From positions 1 through 39,320 of the forward strand of contig DAOWEJ010000046.1 of NCBI GenBank assembly GCA_030638575.1: DNA of 39,320 bases, given 5' to 3'. Every line of letters starts with the position of its first letter. Position 1 is the first letter of the stretch. The notes under the pieces were generated by a model. The model was given only the letters and a program-made list of their open reading frames with translations. It did no database searches and was not told where the DNA came from. Below are positions 17,201 through 24,964 of the stretch, piece after piece. The position numbers and the translations under genes are program-made. Source of the stretch: Deltaproteobacteria bacterium (GTDB lineage Bacteria > Desulfobacterota > Desulfobacteria > Desulfobacterales > JAUWMJ01).

Positions 17201-17443
17201 GATGGTCTCGTAAAAAGCTATAATATGCCGCTTTGCGGCACTGTAACCGAAAATAACTTATCAATTATATCGAGAAGTTATGATTTAGTTATTTGAAAGT
17301 CTTTTAATAAGCGCCGGATGGCTAAGTAAAAAGGCTCATATACAAGGCGTAGTGATTTTTCAGGGATGAGACTATACATATAGTATGTCGAATTCCTGAA
17401 AAACCGCTGCAACGCAGTAGATGAGACTTTTTACGACTCCATC
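17201..17443. repeat. Family A palindromic repeat, longest copy (243 bp)
   Basis: The ends are GATGGTCTCGTAAAAAGC and GACTTTTTACGACTCCATC. The left 75 bases match the fragment at 18135-18210; the right 155 bases match, in reverse orientation, the copy at 30318-30478, including CATACTATATGTATAG-like and CTGAAAAACCGCT segments. The interior is itself palindromic (GGTTTTTCAG facing CTGAAAAACC in the 30318 copy). It lies between the divergent guaB and yciO-like genes, so it separates their promoters. Confidence 0.85.
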
Positions 17444-17521
17444 TTTATTTGATACCTTGACAAATAAGCAATACCTATAATAAATGAAATCCTTCTTTTC
17501 TAATTTGATTCGAATATAACT

Positions 17522-18130
17522 ATGCTTATTAAAATTAATAATATAAACCCGCAAATGCGGCTTGTCAGAAAGGTTGTTGAGGTTCTTAAAAGAGATGGTA
17601 TCGTCGCCTATCCCACCGATACATTCTACGGAATAGGCTGCGATATCATGAACAAAAAAGCAATTGAAAAAATTTACAAGCTAAAACAACGCAATAAAAA
17701 TAAACCTTTCAGCTTTATCTGTTCAGGACTTAAAAATATCAGTGACTATGCAAAAGTTTCAAATTATGCATACAAAACCATGAAACGACTTTTGCCGGGC
17801 CCTTATACTTTTGTTCTGGAAGGTTCAAAACTTGTCCCGAAGATTATGCTGACAAAGCGAAAAACCGCTGGAATAAGGGTGCCGGATAATTCCATTTGCC
17901 AGACAATAGTAGAAGAACTGGGAAATCCGATTATTACAACGAGCGCAACTATGCCGGACGGTACTTTGTTTCACAATCCATCCCTTATACACGACTATTT
18001 TTTGTCCAGAATAGACATTGTAATCGATGGTGGTCCTGTTCCGGCAAAACCGTCAAGCGTAATATCTTTAATCAACGACTACCCGGATGTAATCCGAAAA
18101 GGTATGGGGGATGTGAGTATATTTGAGTAA
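17522..18130 (+). CDS. Sua5/YciO/YrdC family protein, YciO type
   Basis: Member of the family that makes threonylcarbamoyl-AMP for the t6A37 modification of tRNA. At 202 residues it consists of the YrdC domain only. The nucleotide pocket is VAYPTDTFYGIGCD (about 28-41), followed by IYKLKQRNKNKPFSFIC, LLPGPYTFVLEGS, KRKTAGIRVPDN and the ITTSATMPDG region. The pattern MRLVRKVVEVLKRDG and KRKTAGIRVPDN fits the YciO subgroup better than TsaC. YciO proteins may have only weak synthase activity, so another copy may do the tRNA work. The ATG is at 17522, with no obvious ribosome site. A family A fragment starts four bases after the stop. Confidence 0.85.
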   Translation: MLIKINNINPQMRLVRKVVEVLKRDGIVAYPTDTFYGIGCDIMNKKAIEKIYKLKQRNKNKPFSFICSGLKNISDYAKVSNYAYKTMKRLLPGPYTFVLEGSKLVPKIMLTKRKTAGIRVPDNSICQTIVEELGNPIITTSATMPDGTLFHNPSLIHDYFLSRIDIVIDGGPVPAKPSSVISLINDYPDVIRKGMGDVSIFE

Positions 18131-18134
18131 CAAT

Positions 18135-18210
18135 GACGGTTTCGTAAAAAGCTAAGATATTCCGCTTTGCGACACTGTAACCGAAAATAACTTGTCAATC
18201 ATATAATAAG
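18135..18210 (+). repeat. Family A repeat, truncated left part
   Basis: GACGGTTTCGTAAAAAGC starts a 76-base stretch that follows the left part of the copy at 17201, including CACTGTAACCGAAAATAACT. Similarity stops where the nested inverted repeat element starts at 18211, and no right end of family A is found on its other side. Confidence 0.75.
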
Positions 18211-18551
18211 TGAGGGGTCGGGGAGTTTCTCCCCCAAGGTCTTTTTGGTGAACCTATAGCTCTCCATTGATTGCCATCGGTTCGTCCGAGGAATAAGCCA
18301 ATAGCCCGTGTAAGCATTAACAAATGAGAACAGTACTCCGTACACGCCCCCTATTCTTTGCGTGAAGCCAATACAGGCAGAGACGATCATCGCCGCCGTG
18401 AGAATCTGTCTACTGGGGCTGGCTCAAATCTAATCTCAGCGAGATAGCTGCCGTACAAAAGTTCCCATATAATATTGTTAAGGCTTGCACGGGCTATTGG
18501 CTTATTCCTCGGACGAACAGAATAGAGATTGAAAAACTCCCCGACCCCTCA
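18211..18551. mobile_element. 341-bp element with nested inverted repeats (possible mobile-element relic)
   Basis: The outer ends TGAGGGGTCGGGGAGTTT (18211-18228) and its exact reverse complement (18534-18551) bracket the element. Inside, 18280-18315 and 18483-18518 form a second inverted pair of 36 bases with one mismatch. The spacing differs between the two sides (51 versus 15 bases), so the right arm looks like a shortened inverted duplicate of the left. GGGGAGTTTCTCCCC at the left end is a hairpin. A minus-strand frame of 63 codons (18199-18390) spans the left arm, but I recognise no protein in it. No transposase and no clear target-site duplication are visible. It may be a relic of a mobile element or a structured RNA locus. 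Confidence 0.55.
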
Positions 18552-18568
18552 AGTATTTAGCAACCAGC

Positions 18569-19468
18569 CTATGGCCTGTATAAATAATCCGCATACAAAT
18601 CCGTATTTACTGAACGATCCGCGATCTCTTTTATGGATGATTCAAGCAGATATTTCAAAAGGGGCGTCCTTTTCTCAGGAGCATAAACAGATGAAATTTT
18701 CCCTTTGATTCCAGCCATCCGACCAGCCCACTCTATCGCATCCTCCAAATTTCCGAGACGATCAACAAGACCCAGGTCCCTGGCCTGCTCTCCCGAAAAA
18801 ATACGCCCGTCGGCAATAGATTCCACTTTGGACAGTTTCATCTTTCTTCCTTCGGATATCGCCATTACAAACTGTCTGTGAATATTGGTCGATAAGTTCT
18901 GGAGAATCTTTCTTTCATCTTCTGTCATACCTCTTACAGGCGACCCAATATCCTTGTATTCGACGCTTTTTACCACCACCGGAACCAACCCGATTTTACG
19001 AAACAGTTCCTCAAAGTTCGTAAAACCCATAATAACACCGATACTGCCGGTAACAGTACCCGGATTGGCAACAATCCCATCAGTCCCTGCAGCAATATAA
19101 TATCCTCCGGAAGCTGCCACGGCTCCCATTGAAGCAATAACTTTTTTTAGACCAACGGTTTTTCTGACTTCTCTGAATATTTCCTGGGAAGGGCCCACCC
19201 CACCTCCGGGAGAATCGATCCGAAGTACAATCGCTTTAATCGAATCATCCTCACGGAAACGTTTAAGATTATGAATTATATTCTTGGAGTCGGCAATAAC
19301 ACCTTTTATTTCTATAATGCCGACTTTTTCGCCCCCTATTTTAAGATCATCATAACCCGAGTCTTTTGTGCCGAGCACGAATAAGAAGGAAACCCCTATT
19401 ATTGCAACAGCAAATATGAACGAAAAAACAAGAATGAAAAAAAGGTAAGGATGTCTGCGGGAAAACAT
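18569..19468 (-). CDS. sppA: Signal peptide peptidase SppA (short form)
   Basis: Membrane-anchored serine protease (family S49) that degrades cleaved signal peptides. The 299-residue protein has one N-terminal transmembrane anchor (about residues 8-33). The protease domain contains VLRIDSPGGGVGPSQEIF, the nucleophile S120 in GAVAASGGYYIA, and the general base K172 in VEYKDIGSPVRGM. The TGSIGVIMGF and DGRIFSGEQARDLGLVDRLG motifs are also present. This is the single-domain form, which assembles as an octamer in studied members. It lies 230 bases downstream of rpsA, with a 7-mer inverted repeat between. No ribosome site is clear at the ATG (19466-19468). Confidence 0.94.
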   Translation of the reverse strand: MFSRRHPYLFFILVFSFIFAVAIIGVSFLFVLGTKDSGYDDLKIGGEKVGIIEIKGVIADSKNIIHNLKRFREDDSIKAIVLRIDSPGGGVGPSQEIFREVRKTVGLKKVIASMGAVAASGGYYIAAGTDGIVANPGTVTGSIGVIMGFTNFEELFRKIGLVPVVVKSVEYKDIGSPVRGMTEDERKILQNLSTNIHRQFVMAISEGRKMKLSKVESIADGRIFSGEQARDLGLVDRLGNLEDAIEWAGRMAGIKGKISSVYAPEKRTPLLKYLLESSIKEIADRSVNTDLYADYLYRP

Positions 19469-19541
19469 GATTTAATATTGTTATTTAATGTAAAATTTTA
19501 GCAATTGTCTCTTTTTGTATCATGTACAATCATTGTGGATT

Positions 19542-19626
19542 GCGTGTTACGTGTTACGAGTTGCGAGTTGTTAATCGGAATTAATCCTTTTTTATAACCC
19601 GTACCCCGTAACACGAAACCCGGAAC
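19542..19626. repeat. Inverted repeat of 7-mer arrays (CGTGTTA type)
   Basis: The left arm is a chain of 7-mers (GCGTGTT, ACGTGTT, ACGAGTT, GCGAGTT). The right arm, from 19596, read on the other strand gives CCGGGTT, TCGTGTT, ACGGGGT, ACGGGTT. The arms face each other across about 24 bases and could fold into an imperfect hairpin between rpsA and sppA. Confidence 0.75.
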
Positions 19627-19699
19627 ATTGACGTGAGAACCAAACGGACAAACCTTAAAGAATTTATTGTTGTATAGCTATAAATGTAAAGTTGTGGAG

Positions 19700-21544
19700 T
19701 TACTCATCATTCAACTTCTCCTGAAGATTTTCACGCAAGATTTCTCCAAAGGTTGAAGTTGCAGGTTTTATATTATTTACATATTCACTTAAAAGGTTTT
19801 GTTCATCCTCAATTTCAAGCCGCTTAATTGAAAGACCAATCCTTCTTTCTTCAGTATTGATATTCATGACCTTAGCGTTTATGACATCCCCCATGGTAAA
19901 TTTTCCTACAGGGGTTTTAATTTTTTCTTTGCTTATTTCAGAGACATGAACAAGTCCTTCTATTCCCTCTTCCAGTTCCACAAAAACCCCGAAATCGGTA
20001 AGGTTTGTAATCGTGCCTGTAATCTCTTTTCCGACTTCATATCGCTGAGGGACAGTCTGCCACGGATCTGTCTGTAGTTGCTTAATACCGAGAGAGAATC
20101 TCTTATTTTCCTTCTCTATATCTAGAACTATAGCCTGAATCACATCTCCTTTTTTGTATAACTCAGACGGATGTTTTATCCTTTTTGTCCAGGAGATATC
20201 GGAAATATGCACAAGTCCGTCAATACCTTCATCTATACCTATGAAAAGTCCAAAATCTGTAATATTCTTGATTTTACCTTCAATGGTTGTTCCGACAGGA
20301 TACTTTTCACTTATTACGTCCCATGGATTCGGCACAACCTGCTTCATACCGAGTGAAATACGCCTGCTTTCAGGTTTAATGTCGAGCACCACGGCCTCGA
20401 CTTCATCACCTACAGAAACAATCTTGGAAGGATGACGAATCTTTTGAGTCCATGACATCTCCGAGACATGGATCAGCCCTTCGATCCCCTCTTCCAGTTC
20501 AACAAAAGCGCCGTAATCCGTCAGGCTGACAACTTTTCCTGTTATTCGAGACCTTAAAGGGTATTTTTCTGTAACTATTGTCCAGGGATCCTGTGTAAGT
20601 TGTTTCATCCCAAGGGAAACTCTTTCTTTTTCAATATCAAGATTAAGGATTTTAACAGTTATCTCATCAGCAACTGAAAAAAGTTCCGAAGGATGTTTAA
20701 CACGTCCCCAGGAAATGTCTGTTATATGGAGCAAACCGTCAACACCTCCAAGATCGACAAATACCCCATATTCCGTTATATTCTTAACAATTCCTTTTAC
20801 TTCCTTGCCTTCGTGAATGGCAGCTAACGTTGCGGATTTTTTCGTTTCACGCTCATTCTCAAGAATAGCCCTTCTTGACAATACGATATTGCTCCGTTTT
20901 CTATTATACTTTAATATTTTAAAAGTATATTTTTTTCCAACCAGTTCGTCGAGATTTCGTACAGGACGCAAATCCGCCTGTGAACCCGGCAAAAAGGCCT
21001 GGACTCCGATATCAACGGAAAATCCGCCCCTGACACGATTTAAAATAACGCCCTCAACGGTTCCTTCGTCGTCGTATGATTTTTTTATTTCTTCCCATAC
21101 TTTTATGTTCTGGGCTTTTTCTTTGGAAAGGATTACTCGTTCTTCCTCGTCATCCCACAACTCCACCATAACTTCAACGGTATCATCCAAATTTACATTT
21201 ATATTTCCTTCTTCATCTCTGAATTCGGAAATCCGTATTTGCCCTTCTGATTTATACCCTATATCAACGAGGACATAATCCTTATCAATTGAAATTATCT
21301 TGCCTTTGACAACCTCTCCTTCAGTAAAGCGCTTGAAGCTTTCCTCGTACATATCCATCAGGCTTTCCATGCTTTCATCAGATTCCGGGACGTCAAGCGA
21401 TGACTTGTCATCTGATGGCCTGTCGGATTCCAACGCTTCTCTCTTTTGTACAACTTCATCATCAGACTTCTTGATATCTGAAGAATCAGATAAATCATCC
21501 TGGTTTAATTGTTCGGTTTCTTCGTTTTTACCTAAATCATCCAT
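19700..21544 (-). CDS. rpsA: 30S ribosomal protein S1
   Basis: Binds mRNA at the ribosome and helps initiate translation. Six S1/OB repeats can be read: GEVVKGKIISIDKDYVLVDI, GTVEGVILNRVRGGFSVDIG, GKEVKGIVKNITEYGVFVDL, RITGKVVSLTDYGAFVELEE, GTTIEGKIKNITDFGLFIGI and GKEITGTITNLTDFGVFVEL. The domains after the second carry the HVSEMSW or HISDISW signature. The frame is open to 21724, but the ATG at 21542-21544 (MDDLGKNEETEQ) has a strong ribosome site (GAGGGGGAA). With this start the protein is 614 residues, longer than the usual 550-570 because of an acidic, Ser/Asp/Glu-rich N-terminal segment of about 70 residues. It follows the cytidylate kinase part of the preceding gene, the classic cmk-rpsA order. 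Confidence 0.97.
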   Translation of the reverse strand: MDDLGKNEETEQLNQDDLSDSSDIKKSDDEVVQKREALESDRPSDDKSSLDVPESDESMESLMDMYEESFKRFTEGEVVKGKIISIDKDYVLVDIGYKSEGQIRISEFRDEEGNINVNLDDTVEVMVELWDDEEERVILSKEKAQNIKVWEEIKKSYDDEGTVEGVILNRVRGGFSVDIGVQAFLPGSQADLRPVRNLDELVGKKYTFKILKYNRKRSNIVLSRRAILENERETKKSATLAAIHEGKEVKGIVKNITEYGVFVDLGGVDGLLHITDISWGRVKHPSELFSVADEITVKILNLDIEKERVSLGMKQLTQDPWTIVTEKYPLRSRITGKVVSLTDYGAFVELEEGIEGLIHVSEMSWTQKIRHPSKIVSVGDEVEAVVLDIKPESRRISLGMKQVVPNPWDVISEKYPVGTTIEGKIKNITDFGLFIGIDEGIDGLVHISDISWTKRIKHPSELYKKGDVIQAIVLDIEKENKRFSLGIKQLQTDPWQTVPQRYEVGKEITGTITNLTDFGVFVELEEGIEGLVHVSEISKEKIKTPVGKFTMGDVINAKVMNINTEERRIGLSIKRLEIEDEQNLLSEYVNNIKPATSTFGEILRENLQEKLNDE

Positions 21545-21641
21545 AAAGAAAATTCCCCCTCTGCCTATTTTATTGCTATTTCCTCCGATAGCATAACCAT
21601 AAATTTCTATCAGACTATTTTTAAAAAAACAATGATTAATT

Positions 21642-23414
21642 TTAATTTTGTTCATATATGTAAGAAAGCATCGATTCAACCACTTCCCTTGCGGAAACAC
21701 CGGTGGAATCAATAATTTTTGCATCTTCAGCCGGCTTCAAGGGTGCCAGGGCTCTGCTGCTGTCATTTTTATCCCTTTGCTTCATATCTCTTTCAACCTC
21801 TTCCAAAGTTTGGGAGGTCTTTGATTTTATTTCCTGGTAACGCCGAAAGGCTCTGGTTTTATGAGATGCATCCAGGAAAAACTTTATATCGGCATCGGGA
21901 AAGACAACAGTGCCCATATCCCTGCCTTCAAATACAACTCCTTTTTCCTTGCCAATATCCCTTTGCAGATTCAGAAGAGACTTTCTTACAACCGCTCTGG
22001 CGGAAACTGCAGATGCAAACTTTGTTACTTCAGGAGACCGAATCAGATCGGTTATATCCAAGCCGTTCGATATAATGCGCAAGCACTTTTCATCCCGGAT
22101 AAAATCAAGTTTTAAATCGGCACAAAGGCCCTCAAGGCCTTTGTCGTCATCGTGACTTATCCCTTTAGATATTGCTTCGTAAGCAACTCCTCTGTAAAGA
22201 GCGCCTGTATCGATGTATCTGTATCCCAAACGATCTGCAAGAGCCCGGCTCACCGTAGTTTTGCCTGCCCCTGCAGGGCCGTCTATCGTGATAACCAAAT
22301 GCTGAAATTTATGTGCTGCCGGTTTAGTGTTAAGCACTTTTTCCAGCGCTTTTATAAACATGACATTTTCATCATGGAGCCCGGCGTTAACACGAATATA
22401 TTGTGGATATCCATATGATGTCATGGACCTGACAATAACACCGTGGCCGAGCATCTTTTCAAAAACCTCATCAGCGTCTTTCTTAACATCTATAAGAAAA
22501 AAGTTCGCTTGGGTTGGAAAATATCTGATACCCAGTCTCTTTAAGGAATCTTGCATAAAATCGATACCTTCATGAACCAGGCTTATTGTCCTTTTCAAGA
22601 AGTCCTCATCATCTATGGCTGCAACAGCTCCTGCCTGTGCCAGTGAATTTGCATTAAACGGCAGCCTTATCCTGTTAATAAGGCTTGATATGTCGTCCGG
22701 CATAACTCCATATCCGATTCTAAGACCGGCCAGACCGTAAGCCTTGGAAAAGGTACGGAGTGCGACCAGAGGCCTTTTGGAATCGATATAATCAATGCAG
22801 TTGGCACAGTTTTGGTCCTTGACAAATTCGATATACGCTTCGTCAACAACAATAATGATTTTGGGGGGAATTCTTTCAAGAAAGCTTTCAAAATCTTTCT
22901 TTAATATAATGGTTCCTGTCGGGTTGTTGGGATTGCATAAAAAAATCATCCTGGAGCTTGATGTAAGACTATCTATGATCTTTTCCAGGTCGATTGAAAG
23001 TAAATTTAAAGGAACATTTACACAAGTTGCCCCTGCAGAACGCACCATTATATCGTATATCAGAAATGAAGGTTTGGGCAAAATTACTTCATCCCCCGGT
23101 TTTAGAAAAGCGCGTGTCAGCATTCCGATTATTTCATCAGAACCGTTTCCTAAAACAATATTCCCGGGCGTCACTCTCAGTCTTTCTGAAATCTTTTCTA
23201 TAAGATCATGCCCATTACCATCAGGGTAACGGTTAAGTTGTTTTAATGCAGATTGAATAGCCTTTTCAGCCAGGGGGGAAGGGCCGAGGGGATTTTCATT
23301 AGAGGCAAGTTTTATTGATTTTTCAATTCCATACTCCCTTTCAAGTTCTTCAAGGGGTTTTCCGGGAACATATGGTTTTATTGATAAAATGTAATCTGGA
23401 ACGAATAAATTCAT
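21642..23414 (-). CDS. Fusion: histidinol-phosphate aminotransferase - cytidylate kinase
   Basis: One uninterrupted 590-codon frame encodes two complete enzymes. Residues 1 to about 362 are HisC, which transaminates imidazole-acetol phosphate: KLASNENPLGPS, CNPNNPTGT at about 160-168, DEAYIEF, PLP lysine K224 in RTFSKAYGLAGLRIGYG, and the C-terminal YIRVNAG. After a linker of about 10 residues (NTKPAAHKFQ) comes cytidylate kinase, which phosphorylates CMP and dCMP. Its P-loop is TIDGPAGAGKTTVSR (K385), followed by YIDTGALYRGVAYEA, EGRDMGTVVFPDADIKFFLD, RAFRRYQE and DSSRALAPLKPAEDAKIIDS. Both parts have all key residues and normal length. It is upstream of rpsA, where cmk normally stands alone; the fusion joins histidine and pyrimidine metabolism with no obvious chemical link. 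Confidence 0.94.
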   Translation of the reverse strand: MNLFVPDYILSIKPYVPGKPLEELEREYGIEKSIKLASNENPLGPSPLAEKAIQSALKQLNRYPDGNGHDLIEKISERLRVTPGNIVLGNGSDEIIGMLTRAFLKPGDEVILPKPSFLIYDIMVRSAGATCVNVPLNLLSIDLEKIIDSLTSSSRMIFLCNPNNPTGTIILKKDFESFLERIPPKIIIVVDEAYIEFVKDQNCANCIDYIDSKRPLVALRTFSKAYGLAGLRIGYGVMPDDISSLINRIRLPFNANSLAQAGAVAAIDDEDFLKRTISLVHEGIDFMQDSLKRLGIRYFPTQANFFLIDVKKDADEVFEKMLGHGVIVRSMTSYGYPQYIRVNAGLHDENVMFIKALEKVLNTKPAAHKFQHLVITIDGPAGAGKTTVSRALADRLGYRYIDTGALYRGVAYEAISKGISHDDDKGLEGLCADLKLDFIRDEKCLRIISNGLDITDLIRSPEVTKFASAVSARAVVRKSLLNLQRDIGKEKGVVFEGRDMGTVVFPDADIKFFLDASHKTRAFRRYQEIKSKTSQTLEEVERDMKQRDKNDSSRALAPLKPAEDAKIIDSTGVSAREVVESMLSYIYEQN

Positions 23415-23429
23415 ATTTTTGCAACCTGA

Positions 23430-23501
23430 CTTCCCAGCCTCCTGGCCTCACAGCCTCCCAGCTTCCTATCCTTTTGGCTTCCCAGCCTCTTCGCCTGCCT
23501 T
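23430..23501. repeat. 8-bp-period array (CCTCCCAG type)
   Basis: Nine successive degenerate 8-mers can be read: CTTCCCAG, CCTCCTGG, CCTCACAG, CCTCCCAG, CTTCCTAT, CCTTTTGG, CTTCCCAG, CCTCTTCG, CCTGCCTT. The array lies between hisC-cmk and the gamma-subunit gene and runs into the latter: its last codons and TAG stop (23466-23468) are part of the array. Confidence 0.8.
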
Positions 23502-24008
23502 TACAGCTTCCATATTAAGAGGAATAAGCTTTGCTTTTTTTGAAAACTCCTTTTTAACGGATTCACGCAGTATATCAAAGTCAACAATTTTGCTCCGTGC
23601 AACAAAAGCAGAAAGGGCAACGATATTTGCCGATCTTACATTGCCAAGCTTTGTTGCAATATCATTAACCGGCACAATTAGTTCATCAACATCGTTGCGA
23701 CCGGACACTATTGAAATCAGTGAACTGTTTATCAAAATAACTCCGTTCGGTTTTACCACAGGTGCAAATTTTTCCAAAGAAGGACGATTCATGGCTACCA
23801 GATGCAACGGATTTCTTATTACAGGAGAACCGATAGGTTTGTCACTTACAACTACGGTGCAGTAAGCTGTACCACCTCGCATCTCAGGACCGTATGATGG
23901 AACCCATGCCACCTCCATTCCTTCTTCCATAGCTGCATATGCTAGAATCTTTGCACTTAACAATATCCCCTGACCGCCAAAACCGGCGAACATTACTTCA
24001 CTTTGCAT
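23466..24008 (-). CDS. vorC: 2-oxoacid:ferredoxin oxidoreductase, gamma subunit
   Basis: Gamma subunit of a CoA-dependent 2-oxoacid:ferredoxin oxidoreductase of the VOR/KOR type; in these complexes it helps close the CoA site. The 180-residue protein has the family opening MFAGFGGQGILLSAKILAYA, then VAWVPSYGPEMRGGTAYCTV and SANIVALSAF. It starts directly at the beta stop (TAATG overlap, one shared base), behind a perfect AGGAGG site. The C-terminal EEAGKPKG and the stop codon are written by the 8-mer array at 23430-23501, so the tail may be a late addition. The symbol is assigned by analogy; the substrate (branched-chain 2-oxoacid or 2-oxoglutarate) is not settled. Confidence 0.88.
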   Translation of the reverse strand: MQSEVMFAGFGGQGILLSAKILAYAAMEEGMEVAWVPSYGPEMRGGTAYCTVVVSDKPIGSPVIRNPLHLVAMNRPSLEKFAPVVKPNGVILINSSLISIVSGRNDVDELIVPVNDIATKLGNVRSANIVALSAFVARSKIVDFDILRESVKKEFSKKAKLIPLNMEAVKAGEEAGKPKG

Positions 24009-24754
24009 TATTCCTCCTGATCGGGTGTTTTAAATTCGCCCAGCTGATAATATGGAAGCATTTTCTCTTCAGCCCATTTTACTGCCTCCACAGGAGTAAG
24101 ACCCCAGTTTGTAGGGCACGTACTCACCAGTTCCACAAAGCTGAAACATCGGCCTTCCATTTGATAGGTAAACGCTTTTTTTAAGGCTTTTTTCGCCCTG
24201 TTTATATATTTTGGTTTTAGCACTGTCTGCCGCACTATGTATCCTGGTGTTTGTAAAGCTGCAAGCAGCTCGGCCACCTTGATGGGCATACCCACATCTT
24301 CCACATTACGGCCAAAGGGAGAGGTTGTTGTGCGCTGGTCCGGCATTGTTGTGGGAGCCATCTGACCGCCTGTCATGCCATAGACAGCATTATTAACAAA
24401 AATTGTTGTAAATTTCTCGCCCCTGTTGGCAGCATGAATAATTTCCCCCATTCCGATGCTTGCCAGATCCCCATCCCCCTGGTAGGTAAAAACCATCAAA
24501 TCCGGGCGAACCCGTTTAATCCCTGTGGCCATTGCAGGCGCCCGACCATGGGCTGCCTCTTGAAAGTCAAATGTAAAATAATTATAGGCCAAAACAGCGC
24601 ACCCAACAGGTGCAACACCAACCGTACGACCCCGGATGCCCAGTTCGTCAATAACTTCAGCCACCAACCTGTGAATAACACCATGTGTACATCCTGGGCA
24701 GTAGTGCATAATCTGATCGGAAAGGGCTTCAGGTTTTTTAAATGTCTTTCCCAT
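24008..24754 (-). CDS. vorA: 2-oxoacid:ferredoxin oxidoreductase, beta (thiamine pyrophosphate) subunit
   Basis: Catalytic thiamine-diphosphate subunit, 248 residues. HYCPGCTHGVIHRLVAE opens the fold; the TPP-binding motif runs from GDGDLASIGMGEI to NNAVYGMTGGQMAPTT. The C-terminal part contains SFVELVSTCPTNWGLTPVEA, which in this family lines the active site. It has no extra domain for iron-sulfur clusters, so electrons probably pass to the separate small ferredoxin at 26026. The ATG at 24752-24754 has AGGAG upstream. A family B repeat separates it from the alpha gene, although all genes run the same way. Confidence 0.9.
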   Translation of the reverse strand: MGKTFKKPEALSDQIMHYCPGCTHGVIHRLVAEVIDELGIRGRTVGVAPVGCAVLAYNYFTFDFQEAAHGRAPAMATGIKRVRPDLMVFTYQGDGDLASIGMGEIIHAANRGEKFTTIFVNNAVYGMTGGQMAPTTMPDQRTTTSPFGRNVEDVGMPIKVAELLAALQTPGYIVRQTVLKPKYINRAKKALKKAFTYQMEGRCFSFVELVSTCPTNWGLTPVEAVKWAEEKMLPYYQLGEFKTPDQEE

Positions 24755-24805
24755 TATATTGCTCTCCTGATTATTGGTGATTATCTATTAATTTTCTTTT
24801 TAAAC

Positions 24806-24964
24806 GAGGCAGTTTCAAAATGTTCAATTTCGAAGTCTCCGCTTATCTGTTCAAGATCAAGGAAGGCGAAAATTTTAACCACAGGAATATATTAAGTATT
24901 TCGAGGATTAAAATTTGAGCCTGACGCAGATATTGGACAAAAGGGGACGTTTTGAAATTGCCTC
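24806..24964. repeat. Family B repeat inside the 2-oxoacid oxidoreductase operon, 159 bp
   Basis: The ends are GAGGCAGTTTCAAAATG and CGTTTTGAAATTGCCTC, a diverged but matching inverted pair. The interior follows the other copies: CAAGGAAGGCGAAAATTTTA, CACAGGAATATAT, ATTTCGAGGAT and AAATTTGAGCCTGACGCAG. The right end overlaps the TGA stop of the alpha-subunit gene (24963-24965). Confidence 0.85.

Noticed and set aside
18199..18390. 63-codon minus-strand reading frame in the nested inverted repeat element
   Set aside because: It runs through repeat arms, has no ribosome site and no recognisable domain; the arm sequence explains the open frame.
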